DNA from: Siphonodentalium dalli
Lineage: Eukaryota; Mollusca; Scaphopoda; Gadilida; Siphonodentaliidae
Assembly: GCA_032622095.1 (NCBI GenBank)
Contig: CP136064.1
Span: 172,490,310-172,554,309, forward strand
Reading direction: 5' to 3'
DNA length: 64,000 nt
Shown here: positions 13,401 to 20,410 of the stretch, in pieces
Layout of the letters: each line of letters starts with the position of its first letter
Position numbering within the stretch: position 1 is the first letter of the stretch
The notes under the pieces: generated by a model
Told to the model about the DNA's origin: nothing
Databases searched by the model: none
The model's input: the letters and a program-made list of their open reading frames with translations, nothing else
Program-made: the position numbers and the translations under genes

Positions 13401-16400
13401 CTAACAGTTTGTCGAAACACAGCCAACTCATTATTGATTAACTGAACTGTATATAATAAAGTACCAACTAAAATATAAATTACGATAGATAAAACATGTT
13501 AAAATAAGAATTAAACACATGATCTATTAAGATATAATACATGTATAGATAAGACAGGAAACATGGAAAAGATAATTTTATGGTGCTTTTTTAAAATGTC
13601 GCTAAAAATGTAACATCATTAGTATAGTAGTTTTGTACTATTGAATATTCGCTACAATTTAATTAGCGGTGTTTTGTTCGGCGAACACTTTGAACTGGAT
13701 TATAATGTCAGCTGTCTGATCAGATAACTGTATGCTTATTTAACACTTTGAGTGAACAATGGTGACTTCACATATAATACAGTGCTGACACTATGTTTTT
13801 ACATCAATCACTGAGATCAATTGGACTCTTATGTTTACGACCACTGTCCAAACTAAAGACTAACAAGCAGTCGCAGACGGCGGTATCCCCCGCCGAATTG
13901 TGCGGTTGGGGAAGTGCATTCTCAATAATGTTTGCGTTCTCAGTATGTGCTAAACAAGAGGTGGGATTTTGTCAAAAAGCCTGGCTTGCGAACTCATTGT
14001 AGGTACTGACATTTGTGGAAATTAGCCATGTGACGTCATCCATTTGCACCAAAAATAATAAACAAAGTCCAATAACTCTGCTGAAAATATCCGGCCGGAC
14101 CTGGTTTGCGAACTCGTTCTAGATACTGGTCATGTGAACTGATATACCAAAAATCTTTTAAATCCGTTGACATTTGTGGAAATGGGCCCTGTGACGTCGT
14201 CCATTTGCACACAAAAATATAAACAAAGTCCGCTTAAAATATCCGGCCGGACCTGGTTTGCGAACTCGTTCTAGATACTGGTCAAGTGAACTCATATACC
14301 AAATATCTTTGAAATCCGTTGAGATTTGTGGAAATGAGCCCTGTGACGTCATCTATTAGTTATTTGGTAAATTCGACAAAAATAATAAACAAAGTCCAAT
14401 AACTCTGGTAAAAATATCTGGCCGGACCTGGCTTGCGAACTCATTCTAGGTAATTGTCAGATGAACTCATATAACAAAAATCTTTTGAAATCCGTTGACA
14501 TTTGTTCAAGTTATGACTCTTACAAATTCGACAGACTAACGGACAGACGGACAGACGGAGGGACGGACAGACTGACGGACAGAACCCATTCCTATATCCC
14601 CCGCAAATTTTCAATTTGGCAGGGGATAATTAGCTAAAAGTACACAATGGTAGTGTATTGTCACCAATAAAGATTTAATCAACCTGTCACAGCCGTCCGA
14701 TGTTCGGAATAGAGAGTTACCGGTTTACAGAGATTTTTTTTAGTGAGAATGCACTTGGGTGAATTCGTGACCAGACAATTTGTTAAAAAAGTTACAATGA
14801 TCTAAGTTACCATTTTCCAAGGTGGAGACAAAGTCCTTTATATACAATATATAAACTACCATCAAAAGCATTGTCAGTGTAGATTAATCAAAGTATCCAT
14901 CGAAACCAGCAAGTTAAATCAGTTGGGATTATGCTGTTTTATGTCAAAGCCCTGTGTGTGTATCTTTCTATAACAGACTTTACACCCAGATCCAGTGGCA
15001 GGATTTTTGTCTATTTTAAACGATTTTAACCAACAAATCAATGCATGATGCTATATACATTGGAAAGAGTGACATCTAATGGTCATGATGTATTATAATC
15101 TAACTTTCATGTTAAATTGTGCACAGAACATGCCGTGTAAATATGACTAACTTTGTTTTGTTAAAATTTTATTCACAGTCACTTCGTGCAGTCAAATGGG
15201 TTCGCATTTACGTAAACAATGTGATAAAATATATTTTTCACATTACAATACTACTTTCGCATGACAACTCTTGTGCAGTTCAGAACAAAAATAATATTTT
15301 CTATGGAATAAACCAGTTAACTGTCACAATTGTGACATTTATTACAGTTATTTGGGGATTTTAGGTAAGCTGGTTAACAACACTAAACCCCGATATAGAA
15401 AGATATACACATGGGGTTTTGATATAAAACAGCTTTGTCCAAACCGATTTTGCTAGCTGGTTTTGTCAAGGAAATTTGGACTAGTGTAAGTATAGATTTC
15501 GGTGACATATCGTTTTCCATAGCCAGACCAATTCTTTGGAATTTTCTACCATTGATCATCCACAGCTGTCCTGGCTTAATGATGAATTCAAAGGTCTTTT
15601 GAAAACTCATTTATTCACGGAATATTATTCTGAATATTTGGGAGTTGAACTAATGAACCAGCTTTAAATGCGGGCTCCATAATTATAGCACGTTTGAATT
15701 GTAAATTTTGGAATTTGTTAAGTTATTTTAATTGTCAAGCACCTTGAAACCTCGGTGATATGTGCACTATACAAGAAATGTGTGATATGATATGATATGA
15801 AAGATATAAACACATCTGACTTCAGATCTTATTTCTTAATTTTCAAAACCAAATGGCTTTCATCTAATTTTAAGATCTTAAATTATTTGGACATTTGCAT
15901 ATTTACTTGAAGCTTGAAAGTGGCATTGGATTATAGGCCAAATATACAGTAATGTCCTAAATAATCGACTCCTTAACCACAGCAGAATTATGGGTAACTT
16001 TTCAGGACTTAGTCGGAAATATGGCTTGTTGCCATTCATCGGAAAGCCATATTTCCGACTAAATCCTGAAAAGTTACCCATAATTCTGCTGTGGTTAAGG
16101 AGTCGATTATTTAGAGCAATACTGTAGTCAGTTGGATTGATGGATTCTTCTGAGGGTGCAAAAAACTGCCCTCATAAAAATATTTAGGCCAGATCATACA
16201 AATGAGTCTATTCTGGCTATGCCGGTAGATCATATTCCATCTGTTCAAAATTTCTGAATTTTTTATGTTCTGACAGGGAACTTTATAACATTGAACAAGA
16301 GCTACGCTGGGTCGGCGGAAACTGGTAAAAAAGGGGCATAATTTGAATTTGACCTTGACCTGTGTTTTGGTGGGAGAAAGTAATATACCAAATTATCATT

Positions 16401-17836
16401 GAATCCGATAAGCTCTAGTAAAGTTATCATCCGGACAACAAATTTCAGGGATTTTCTAAGTCAAATTATGTCAAATAAGGGGCATAACTCCGGTGAAAAT
16501 TGGCGGACGGAACCCAAATTCGAACTTGAGCTGTCTTTTCTCCTAATAAACCCACATACCAAATTTTATTGAAATCGGTTCACTCTAACTAAAGTTATCA
16601 TCCGGACAACAAATTTCAGGGATTTTCTAAGTCAAATTACGTCAAAAAAGGGGCCATAACTCTCGCAAAAATTATCGGATTAAAACGAAATTCGGACTTG
16701 AGCTGTATTTTGATATATGTAATCCACAAAAAAACGGGTTTTGCGTATAAACATTCCAAAATCGAGTTATCATCCGGAAACCAAAAAACATAAGAAAAAC
16801 AGAATTTTCTGAGTCGAAAAAGGGGCATAACTCTGCCAAAAATGGTCGGACAGAACCCAAGTTCGAACTTGACCTGTGTTTTGGTGGGAGAAAGTAATAT
16901 ACCAAATTTGGATTCATTCCGATAAACTATACTAAAGTTATCATCCGGACAACAAATTTCAAGGATTTTCTAAGTCAAAAAACGTTAAATAAGGGGCATA
17001 ACTCCGGTGAAAATTGGCGGGCGGAACCCAAATTCGAACTTGAACTTACTTTTCGGCTAATAAACCCACATACCAAATTTTACTAATTTTGGTTCACTCT
17101 AACTAAAGTTATCATCCGGACAACAGGTTAACGGACGGACGGACGCCCGGACGGACAGACCAATACTATAATACGGCCTTTTTTTCAAAAGGGCGTATAA
17201 AAAATAGCTCAGGTTATCACCTGTTCCTTAATAATAATGTAATTCATAGTAGGTAAAGCTCGATATTGCATGAATTAGGTGAATTTCGTGAGCAAATTTT
17301 GCTTTGTGTCACTTACTAGTACAATCGTAATATTTCCGCCAGGTAATTAATTCATGTTTATTGTGAAATCTGCTCACAAAAGTCGCTTGCAAGTAAGTCA
17401 TATAATCTCGAGCTGGGACCAACGCAGTACTGTGGAATACATTACTAAGGAACAGATATTCACTAATAGTAAAAATTATTTTGTCTGCGATATTTTTTCA
17501 CAGGTTATTTAGTTACCCGTCATAAGATTTGAACTGATGGAACATGATCTCTGGTTGCAGCCAGAGTAGAGATTTATTAGCATGATCTAATTTTAGGCGT
17601 GCATTATGTCTGTAAAAGATTCTGAATTATTATTTGCTATTATGTACCTCTTGTTTTCCTGTCTTGACTGTGACCATATCTCCCTTGGTGCTTTCAATTT
17701 CTGCATCGATAAAGCCTTCTTTCTTGTCTGGTACCCAGCAACTTTTTTTAGCATCAAATGGTTTCCCTTCTCTTATGAGCTTCTTGCGGTCAACCGCAAG
17801 AAACTCAAAGTCTGGATCATTAATAAAATCGGCCAT
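1371..17836 (-). CDS. Mhc: Muscle myosin heavy chain (class II), 5' part of gene; seven coding exons, continues off the left edge
   Basis: Joining seven minus-strand exons (17836-17648, 12070-11927, 9668-9512, 7912-7885, 5410-5296, 4135-4043, 1434-1371) gives one uninterrupted frame of 263 codons plus one base. All introns are GT/AG and phases match (0,0,1,2,0,0,1). The product is the N-terminus of a class II myosin: SH3-like subdomain, purine-binding loop NPYRRLPIY (about residues 122-130), Walker A GESGAGKT (174-181), loop 1 rich in Lys/Asp (about 197-211) and switch I NNNSSRFGKF (236-245). Myosin II hydrolyses ATP to drive thick filaments along actin. The sequence is closest to molluscan striated/catch muscle myosin as I know it. 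Introns (5577, 2258, 1599, 2474, 1160, 2608 bp) are full of transposon remnants. No in-frame stop or frameshift is seen, so the gene looks intact. I saw no second copy of any exon, so no mutually exclusive alternative exon is evident here. Confidence 0.96.
2659..2871. mobile_element. Palindromic foldback MITE (family FB-1), copy 1
   Basis: A 213-bp near-perfect palindrome starts CAGTAATGCTCTAAGTAATC and ends with its complement, flanked by TA on both sides. The centre is GAAAGCTCTCGCTGAGAGCTTT. Each arm also carries the blocks TTAACCACAGCAGAATTATG and GGATTTAGTCGGAAATATGG. The TA target and CAGTA-type end suggest mobilisation by a pogo/Tc1-mariner class transposase (inference). It has no coding capacity. 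Confidence 0.95.
3245..3458. mobile_element. FB-1 foldback MITE, copy 2
   Basis: A 214-bp palindrome flanked by TA lies only 373 bp from copy 1 in the same Mhc intron. The arms are more diverged (GTCTTAAATAATCGACCCC on the left; CTTCGGGCATTACTG on the right). Confidence 0.93.
4043..4135 (-). CDS. Mhc: Mhc coding exon 6: switch I region (residues 212-242)
   Basis: The 93-bp, phase 0-0 exon encodes [20 protein letters not shown] followed by [11 protein letters not shown]. This is the invariant segment leading into switch I, whose Asn and Ser residues coordinate MgATP. Acceptor CTAACAG, donor GTAAGT directly after TTT. The next exon continues with GKF, completing NNNSSRFGKF. Confidence 0.95.
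4432..4701 (+). mobile_element. TTAA-flanked MITE, family T1 (CCCTTT ends), copy 1
   Basis: It starts TTAACCATTTCTATACAAAT and ends TTTAGTATAGAAAGGGTTAA, so both borders carry TTAA and the ends are inverted repeats (AACCCTTTCTATACTAAAT). Internal landmarks CTCATTGATGAGTAGTT, GTTGAACATATTATCTGAAC and GAATCATTCTGCTCTTGTAT recur in the copies at 5456, 12580, 21666, 53229 and 61568. The size (about 270 bp) and TTAA target suit a piggyBac-type MITE. Confidence 0.85.
4737..4884. mobile_element. FB-1 foldback MITE, copy 3 (left arm deleted)
   Basis: Left terminus CAGTAATTCCCTAAATAATC and about 40 bases of the left arm remain, then the sequence jumps to GAGAGCTTTCCGATTAATGG and the complete right arm. 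The right end reads GGGGCATTATACTG with a two-base insertion. TA on both sides. The internal deletion removes most of one arm. Confidence 0.92.
5296..5410 (-). CDS. Mhc: Mhc coding exon 5: Walker A P-loop and loop 1 (last base of residue 173, residues 174-211)
   Basis: The 115-bp exon starts with the T that completes Thr173 and then encodes [20 protein letters not shown], the nucleotide-binding P-loop and following helix. After VAGAST comes a charged stretch [12 protein letters not shown], the surface loop 1 that tunes ADP release and varies most between myosin isoforms. Acceptor TTTGCAG, donor GTTTGA (weak but GT, preceded by AAG). In scallop Mhc the loop 1 exon is alternatively spliced; no second version was found here. 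Confidence 0.95.
5456..5612 (+). mobile_element. T1 TTAA family MITE, copy 2 (internally shortened)
   Basis: Contains TACTCATTGATGAGTAGTTA, GTTCAGATAATAAGTTCAAC and GATTCCATTTAGTTAAAGG, collinear with copy 1 but about 110 bp shorter. It lies 46 bp upstream of the P-loop exon acceptor. Confidence 0.75.
5625..7480. other. Complex intron segment, CpG-richer, with paired 'ATAAAGAGCGT' motifs
   Basis: An inverted pair TTATCGTCATAATACTA (about 5640) and TAGTATTATGATATAAAA (about 5717) forms a roughly 100-bp hairpin. The phrase TCACGGAAGTATCCGAA (5742) recurs in similar form at 7440, and CTCCGGTTTATTA (5923) recurs inverted near 7370, suggesting one large element with decayed ends. Within it, ATAAAGAGCGTCCAT and ATAAAGAGCGTTCT alternate in two tandem 122-bp units (6666-6860). 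No coding signal is seen. Confidence 0.45.
7885..7912 (-). CDS. Mhc: Mhc microexon of 28 bp (completes residue 164, residues 165-172, first two bases of 173)
   Basis: A 28-base exon is needed to bridge the phases of its neighbours. On the minus strand, after ATTTCAG it reads AT CGT GAG AAT CAG TCT then TGT TTA ATT AC, followed by donor GTAAGTAT. Spliced, this gives [14 protein letters not shown], exactly the conserved stretch just before GESGAGKT. Vertebrate myosin heavy chain genes, as I recall, have a tiny exon at the same place, so the exon is probably ancient. It is far too short for ORF-based gene finding and would be easily missed. Confidence 0.93.
8036..8693. mobile_element. Non-autonomous hAT-type element with perfect 8-bp target duplication
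   Basis: The 15-bp inverted termini CAGTGTTCGCTCTGG and CAGTGTTCGCGCTGG (one mismatch) are flanked on both sides by CAGGGGAA (8028-8035 and 8694-8701). An 8-bp duplication plus a CAGTG start is the hallmark of hAT transposons. Next to each end are repeated AGCCAAATGAAA/TTTGGCCAAA motifs in inverted orientation, as expected for transposase-binding subterminal repeats. A minus-strand open frame of 119 codons (8755-8396) crosses the right border; I do not recognise it and doubt it is real. The insertion lies in the Mhc intron between the microexon and exon 3. Confidence 0.92.
8702..9497. other. Mhc intron sequence, nothing recognised beyond two 'ATAAAGAGCGTT' motifs
   Basis: Contains CATAAAGAGCGTTCT (9226) and AATAAAGAGCGTTT (9268), members of the motif group seen at 6.7 kb and 62.4 kb. 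No exon, no clear element borders. Confidence 0.5.
9512..9668 (-). CDS. Mhc: Mhc coding exon 3 (residues 112-163 plus first base of 164)
   Basis: The 157-bp exon begins [20 protein letters not shown] and continues through [20 protein letters not shown] to FMLQ. It holds the purine-binding loop NPYRRLPIY; the Arg-Arg-Leu-Pro-Ile form is typical of molluscan and other lophotrochozoan muscle myosins (vertebrates have NPYKWLPVY). Acceptor TTTTCAG, donor GTGAGA. It ends with a single G that joins AT of the next exon to make Asp (GAT). Confidence 0.95.
9880..10440. other. Intron sequence with one possible element end
   Basis: TTATCCCCGGAAGGGGATAT at 9879 is a short hairpin with the same TATCCCC/GGGGATA letters as the terminal hairpin of the repeat at 13984-14630, so it may be the opposite end of that family. 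The rest is unassigned. Confidence 0.35.
10446..10821 (+). mobile_element. TTAA-flanked MITE, family T2 (about 370 bp), copy 1
   Basis: Starts TTAAAGACATATTATGTACT and ends GTGTTTCACATCACTTTAA, so TTAA is at both borders with short AG/CT ends. Internal landmarks CGGGTGCATGAAACTGATAA, CTCAATTGTAAATATTTAC and GAATGACGGTGTTTGTTGTC recur at 32763, 48030 and (inverted) 58466. No open frame; probably a piggyBac-class MITE. Confidence 0.85.
10822..11595. other. Mhc intron sequence without recognised features
   Basis: AT-rich sequence between the T2 element and the hairpin cluster at 11.6 kb. No splice-flanked conserved coding segment or element end was recognised. Confidence 0.4.
11608..11801. mobile_element. 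Fragment of the TGTGACCCGC family (copy C, two hairpin modules)
   Basis: Two consecutive hairpins carry TGCCAGTGCAATCTCTTATA/ATATAAGAGAATGCACTGG and GCCAATGTATTCTCTTATAT/ATAAAAGAGAATGCATTG, the terminal modules of copies A and B, but without the outer TGTGACCCGC ends. A run of 14 C separates the arms of the second hairpin. It lies about 125 bp from the donor of Mhc coding exon 2. Confidence 0.75.
11927..12070 (-). CDS. Mhc: Mhc coding exon 2 (residues 64-111)
   Basis: The 144-bp, phase 0-0 exon encodes [20 protein letters not shown] followed by a segment with [17 protein letters not shown] and ending CGMIY. It carries the last strand of the SH3-like subdomain and the start of the motor core. 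The acceptor is TTTTTCAG after a T-rich tract; the donor is GTAAGT. The corresponding exon of Drosophila Mhc (exon 3) exists as two alternatives; here I found only one copy between 9.7 and 17.6 kb. Confidence 0.95.
12298..12510. mobile_element. FB-1 foldback MITE, copy 4
   Basis: A 213-bp palindrome CAGTAATGTCCTAAATAATC ... TTTGGGCATTACTG with TA on both sides, in the Mhc intron between coding exons 1 and 2. Confidence 0.94.
12580..12722 (-). mobile_element. T1 TTAA family MITE, copy 3 (inverted, truncated)
   Basis: Reads TTAACCCTTTTCTTACTAAA then GGATTCTTCCATTCAGT, the complement of the right end of the family, and continues to a complement of GCTCTTGTATTATCTG. The other end is lost. Confidence 0.75.
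12965..13176. mobile_element. FB-1 foldback MITE, copy 5
   Basis: A 212-bp palindrome, CAGTAATGCTCTAAATAATC ... TTTAGAGCATTACTG, TA on both sides. Both arms share the variant GCTCT/AGAGC instead of the usual GCCCT/AGGGC. Confidence 0.94.
13283..13380. mobile_element. Possible pogo/Tigger-like element end
   Basis: TACAGTAAACCCTCTCCAAA followed by CCGAACACC, then an inverted counterpart GGTTTAGAGAGGTGTTCG 60 bp on. TACAGTAAACC-type termini are typical of Tigger/pogo elements, but only one end is clear. Confidence 0.45.
13984..14630. repeat. Tandem-unit repeat element ending in a hairpin
   Basis: Four diverged units of 115-177 bp each begin near TTGCGAACTCRTTCTAG (13985, 14108, 14257, 14434). 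The first three include a TGACGTCA-like site before the next unit. After the last unit come GACGGACAGACGGACAGACG-type tetranucleotides and then a terminal hairpin ATCCCCCGCAAATTTTCAAT / TTTGGCAGGGGAT. This architecture (tandem body, tetranucleotide run, terminal hairpin) matches the unrelated-sequence element at 16.3-17.2 kb and suggests a common amplification mode. Confidence 0.7.
14640..15480. other. Mhc intron sequence without recognised features
   Basis: AT-rich sequence. Open frames here (for example 15119-15364) have no recognisable product and no splice or domain support. Confidence 0.4.
15490..15796 (+). mobile_element. 3' end of a CR1/L2-like non-LTR retrotransposon
   Basis: Frameshifted plus-strand pieces read [14 protein letters not shown] and then [16 protein letters not shown], matching the conserved C-terminal pattern 'FSV..P.IWNSLP ... 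F...LKTHLF' of CR1/L2/jockey reverse transcriptases. This is followed by a 3' tail with ACCTTGAAACCTCGGTGATA, TGTGCACTATACAAGAAATG and a (TGATA)n microsatellite. Such short-repeat tails are typical of CR1/L2 3' ends. It is a dead, 5'-truncated copy. Confidence 0.75.
15947..16124. mobile_element. FB-1 foldback MITE, copy 6 (hairpin tip deleted)
   Basis: A 178-bp copy, CAGTAATGTCCTAAATAATC ... TTAGAGCAATACTG, TA on both sides. The two arms join at CATCGGAAAGCCATATTTCC, missing about 35 bp of the palindrome centre. Confidence 0.93.
16290..17200. repeat. Tandem-unit repeat element (about 165-bp units) ending in a hairpin
   Basis: Five diverged units share AAAGTTATCATCCGGACAAC, AAGGGGCATAACTC and GGACNGAACCCAARTTCGAA. 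The array ends with ACGGACGGACGCCCGGACGG, then ATACGGCCTTTTTTTCAAAA/GGGCGTAT, a terminal hairpin. Short minus-strand frames here (16637-16917) are shadows of the repeats. It lies in the Mhc intron downstream of the first coding exon. Confidence 0.8.
17213..17610. mobile_element. MITE with 'CTGTTCCTTAATAATGTA' inverted ends, copy 1
   Basis: GTTATCACCTGTTCCTTAAT at the left is mirrored by ACTAAGGAACAGATATTCAC at 17446. The internal GTAATTAATTCATGTTTA and CTCACAAAAGTCGC, and downstream GGAACATGATCTCTGG and TAGCATGATCT, are shared with 27969-28345. The right edge is about 37 bp from the Mhc exon 1 donor. Confidence 0.7.
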
Positions 17837-17943
17837 TTTGGGGGGTGTGGTACTACCAGATGCGAATCAGTCACGAAATTTGGAAGAAGGCGGATCGAAC
17901 TCTGGACTTTCTCTACTGACCCAATCAGACTCCAAAAACAAAT
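17648..17943 (-). CDS. Mhc: Mhc first coding exon (5' UTR 17943-17837; residues 1-63)
   Basis: The ATG at 17836-17834 sits in a good context (AAA before, G after). The 63 codons start [19 protein letters not shown] and contain [13 protein letters not shown], the conserved start of the myosin SH3-like subdomain. The exon ends ...VKTGKQE at 17648 with donor GTACAT, phase 0. Upstream, a pyrimidine-rich tract followed by CAG at 17944-17946 forms a 3' splice site, so 107 bases of 5' UTR belong to this exon and a separate non-coding first exon lies further upstream (higher coordinates), not located. Open frames on the opposite strand here are shadows. Confidence 0.95.
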
Positions 17944-17994
17944 CTGAAAAGAAGGAAGATTTTTTTTGGTAAGAAACATTAAACACAAAGCATA

Positions 17995-18208
17995 CAGTAA
18001 TGTCCTAAATAATCAACTCCTTAACCACAGCAGAATTATGGGTAACTTTTCAGGATTTAGTGGGAAATATGGCTTGTTGAAATTCATTGGAAAGCACTCA
18101 CTGAGAGCTTTCCGATGAATGGCAACAAGCCATATTTCCGACTAAATCCTGAAACGTTACCCCTTAATTCTGCTGTGGTTAAGGAGTCGATTATTTAGGG
18201 CATTACTG
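17995..18208. mobile_element. FB-1 foldback MITE, copy 7
   Basis: A 214-bp palindrome with TA borders, starting 52 bp upstream of the 3' splice site of the first Mhc coding exon, that is within the 5'-UTR intron close to its acceptor. Confidence 0.94.
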
Positions 18209-18261
18209 TAACATTAAATGAAAAGATGATCATCACAAAAGCCTGATGATAAGCGTTCCCC

Positions 18262-18346
18262 AACTAGGTCCCCAAAGGGTGAATTTAGTGACGCTACCCT
18301 GCACACTGGGTTAGCATCACCAAATTCATCCTCTGGGGATCTCATT
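18262..18346. repeat. Short foldback repeat (family FB-2), copy 1
   Basis: An imperfect 80-bp palindrome: GGTCCCCAAAGGGTGAATTT ... AATTCATCCTCTGGGGATC, with arm core TAGTGACGCTA/TAGCATCAC. Related hairpins lie at 18780, 19240 and 19527. The following about 190 bp (GGGAGAACTAGACACAGATT onward) are repeated after the copy at 19240. Confidence 0.8.
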
Positions 18347-18536
18347 CTGCAAGGCCTCATCTGCTATGGGAGAACTAGACACAGATTTAAGTTCCCAGAT
18401 GATGAAAATGGTGATGGGCACCTCGATTATGCATTGTGTCATCTGCCAATTTTGGGATATAGAGAAACTAAACTAAAATATAAGAAGAAACTTTCTCAAG
18501 AAACTAAAAAAACTTGTTAATTTGATAATAAAGATA

Positions 18537-18766
18537 CAGTAATGCCCTAATTAATCGACTCTTTAACCACAGCAGAATTATGGGTAACTTTTCAGGATTT
18601 AGTCGGAAATATGGCTTGTTGCCATTCAAGCCATATTTCCGACTAAATCCTGAAAAGTTACGAGAGCTTTCCAATGAATGGCAACAAGCCATATTTCCAA
18701 CTAAATCCTGAAAAGTTACCCATAATTCTGCTGTGGTTAAAGAGTCGATTAATTAGGGCATTACTG
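18537..18766. mobile_element. FB-1 foldback MITE, copy 8, with empty-site paralogue at 19480-19500
   Basis: A 230-bp copy inserted in ...AATAAAGATA|CAGTAATGCC and ending GCATTACTG|TACTTTCCAG. The paralogous unoccupied sequence AATAAAGATACTTTCCAA is at 19482-19499, proving exact borders and a TA duplication. The centre is rearranged: an extra piece of the right arm (CAAGCCATATTTCCGACTAA) is inserted before GAGAGCTTTCC. Confidence 0.96.
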
Positions 18767-18775
18767 TACTTTCCA

Positions 18776-18864
18776 GAGATGATGGGGCCAGAAGGTAAAT
18801 ATAGTGATGCTAGCCCACTGTGCAGGATAGCGCCACTAAATTCACCTTCTGGGGACCTCATTAT
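18776..18864. repeat. FB-2 short foldback repeat, copy 2
   Basis: GGGGCCAGAAGGTAAATATA ... AATTCACCTTCTGGGGACCT with TGATGCTAGCCC near the middle; the arms pair imperfectly. Confidence 0.75.
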
Positions 18865-19234
18865 GGAAATGTCCGGCACCAGTTAACTTCGGCACAAATT
18901 AAGAATATTTTATGTGCTTTGAAAGGTTGCTGAAGGCCTTAAAGCGAAGTACTCATACATTTCAACCCTCAAATAAAACCTAATAATTATTGCTATAGTC
19001 GCATTCAGGCGATTACTCCCTTCTTTTTAACTGCGTAAAACATTAAAGTGCATTCTTTATTGGTTTGTTCCTGATATGGTAAAAATGAGCGCTTGTCTTA
19101 CTTCTGTTTGAAAAGTTGGAAACATATGATGAATTTACAAGACCTGAATAAGATTTTTAAGAGTATACAAAGGACATAATTAATTGCATTTCAGCAAAAT
19201 ACCAGGCCTGAAATATGGTGCTGAATATTTGCAG

Positions 19235-19318
19235 AACGAGGTCCACAGAGGGTGAATTTAGTGACTCTATCCTTCACAACGGGCTAGCATCAGTAAATTC
19301 ATGGAGAACTAATTCTGC
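19235..19318. repeat. FB-2 short foldback repeat, copy 3
   Basis: GAGGTCCACAGAGGGTGAAT ... GCATCAGTAAATTCATGGAG; decayed palindrome. Downstream sequence to about 19510 is paralogous to 18350-18536 plus the flank after the copy 8 MITE (from 18769). Confidence 0.7.
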
Positions 19319-19524
19319 ATGGCCTTAATTTCTATGGGAGACCTAGACAAAGATTTCAGTTTCCAGATGTTGAAGATGGGCACCTCAATAACGCATTGTG
19401 TCATCTGCCATTTTGGGGGTATAGAGAAACTTAACTAAAAAAGAAAAAGAAACTTTGAAACTAAAATATTTGTTAGCTTGATAATAAAGATACTTTCCAA
19501 AGAAGATAAGACCTAAGCAGAATG

Positions 19525-19585
19525 AGGTTCCCAGAGGGTGAATTTAGTGATGCTAGCCTGCTGCTGGGAACCTCATTCTGCAAAT
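19525..19585. repeat. FB-2 short foldback repeat, copy 4 (partial)
   Basis: GGTTCCCAGAGGGTGAATTT then GTGATGCTAGCCTGCTGCTG and GGAACCTCATTCTGC; only part of the second arm is left. Confidence 0.65.
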
Positions 19586-19659
19586 AACCATGACCATATT
19601 TTGAGGCCTGATCGACTCCAGAAAAATATGAGGCCTGAATTATTGTTTGCTATTATGTA

Positions 19660-19907
19660 CAGTAATGCCCTAAATAATCCACTCCTTAACCACAGCAGAA
19701 TTATGGGTAACTTTTCAGGATTTAGTCGGAAATATGGCTTGTTGCCATTCACCGGAAAGTTCTCACTGAGAGCTTTCCAATGAATGGCAACAAGCCATAT
19801 TTCACTGAGAGCTTTCCAATGACTGGCAACAAGCCATATTTCCGACTAAATCCTGAAAAGTTACCCATAATTCTGCTGTGGTTAATCAATTATATAGGGC
19901 ATTACTG
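19660..19907. mobile_element. FB-1 foldback MITE, copy 9 (arm segment duplicated)
   Basis: A 248-bp copy with TA borders. The segment CTGAGAGCTTTCCAATGA plus CTGGCAACAAGCCATATTTC occurs twice in a row near the centre, adding about 36 bp. Confidence 0.93.
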
Positions 19908-20088
19908 TACCTCTTATTATATAGACATTCTATATTTTAGTAATTCGTGTTTTTATTCACCTAATTTGGTGACTGGAATGTGACTAACTTGTGAAATAAC
20001 TAGGTGTAGTTAGAAGCTTGAAGAGTACATGAGTGGCTTTAAATTTACAGTTATTTCCTCTTCATGTGTGCCAAAAGACAAAGACATA

Positions 20089-20301
20089 TGGTAATGCCCT
20101 AATTAATTGACTGCTTAACCACAGCAGAATTATTGGTGACTTTTCAGGATTTAGTCGGAAATATGGCTTGTTGCCATTAATCGGAAAGCTCTCGGGGAGA
20201 GCTTTCCGATGAATGGCAACAAGCCATATTTCCGACTAAATCTTGAAAAGTTACCCATAATTATGCTGTGGTTAAGCAGTCGATTAATTAGGGCATTACT
20301 G
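20089..20301. mobile_element. FB-1 foldback MITE, copy 10
   Basis: A 213-bp palindrome with TA borders; the left end reads TGGTAATGCCC instead of CAGTAATGCCC. Both arms carry the variant GACTGCTTAACC/GGTTAAGCAGTC and TAATTAAT. Confidence 0.93.
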
Positions 20302-20410
20302 TATGGTGAACCTTTGGTGACAAGAGACTAATAGAACTCTGAAATTTCAAATAAGCCATGATATTTCCATGTATTTCTCACTACACAAGATTTGTGGAAG
20401 GGAGCAATAA

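Noticed and set aside
17606-17972. Plus-strand open frames of 112-113 codons
   Set aside because: They are antisense to the first Mhc coding exon, whose minus-strand reading is strongly conserved.
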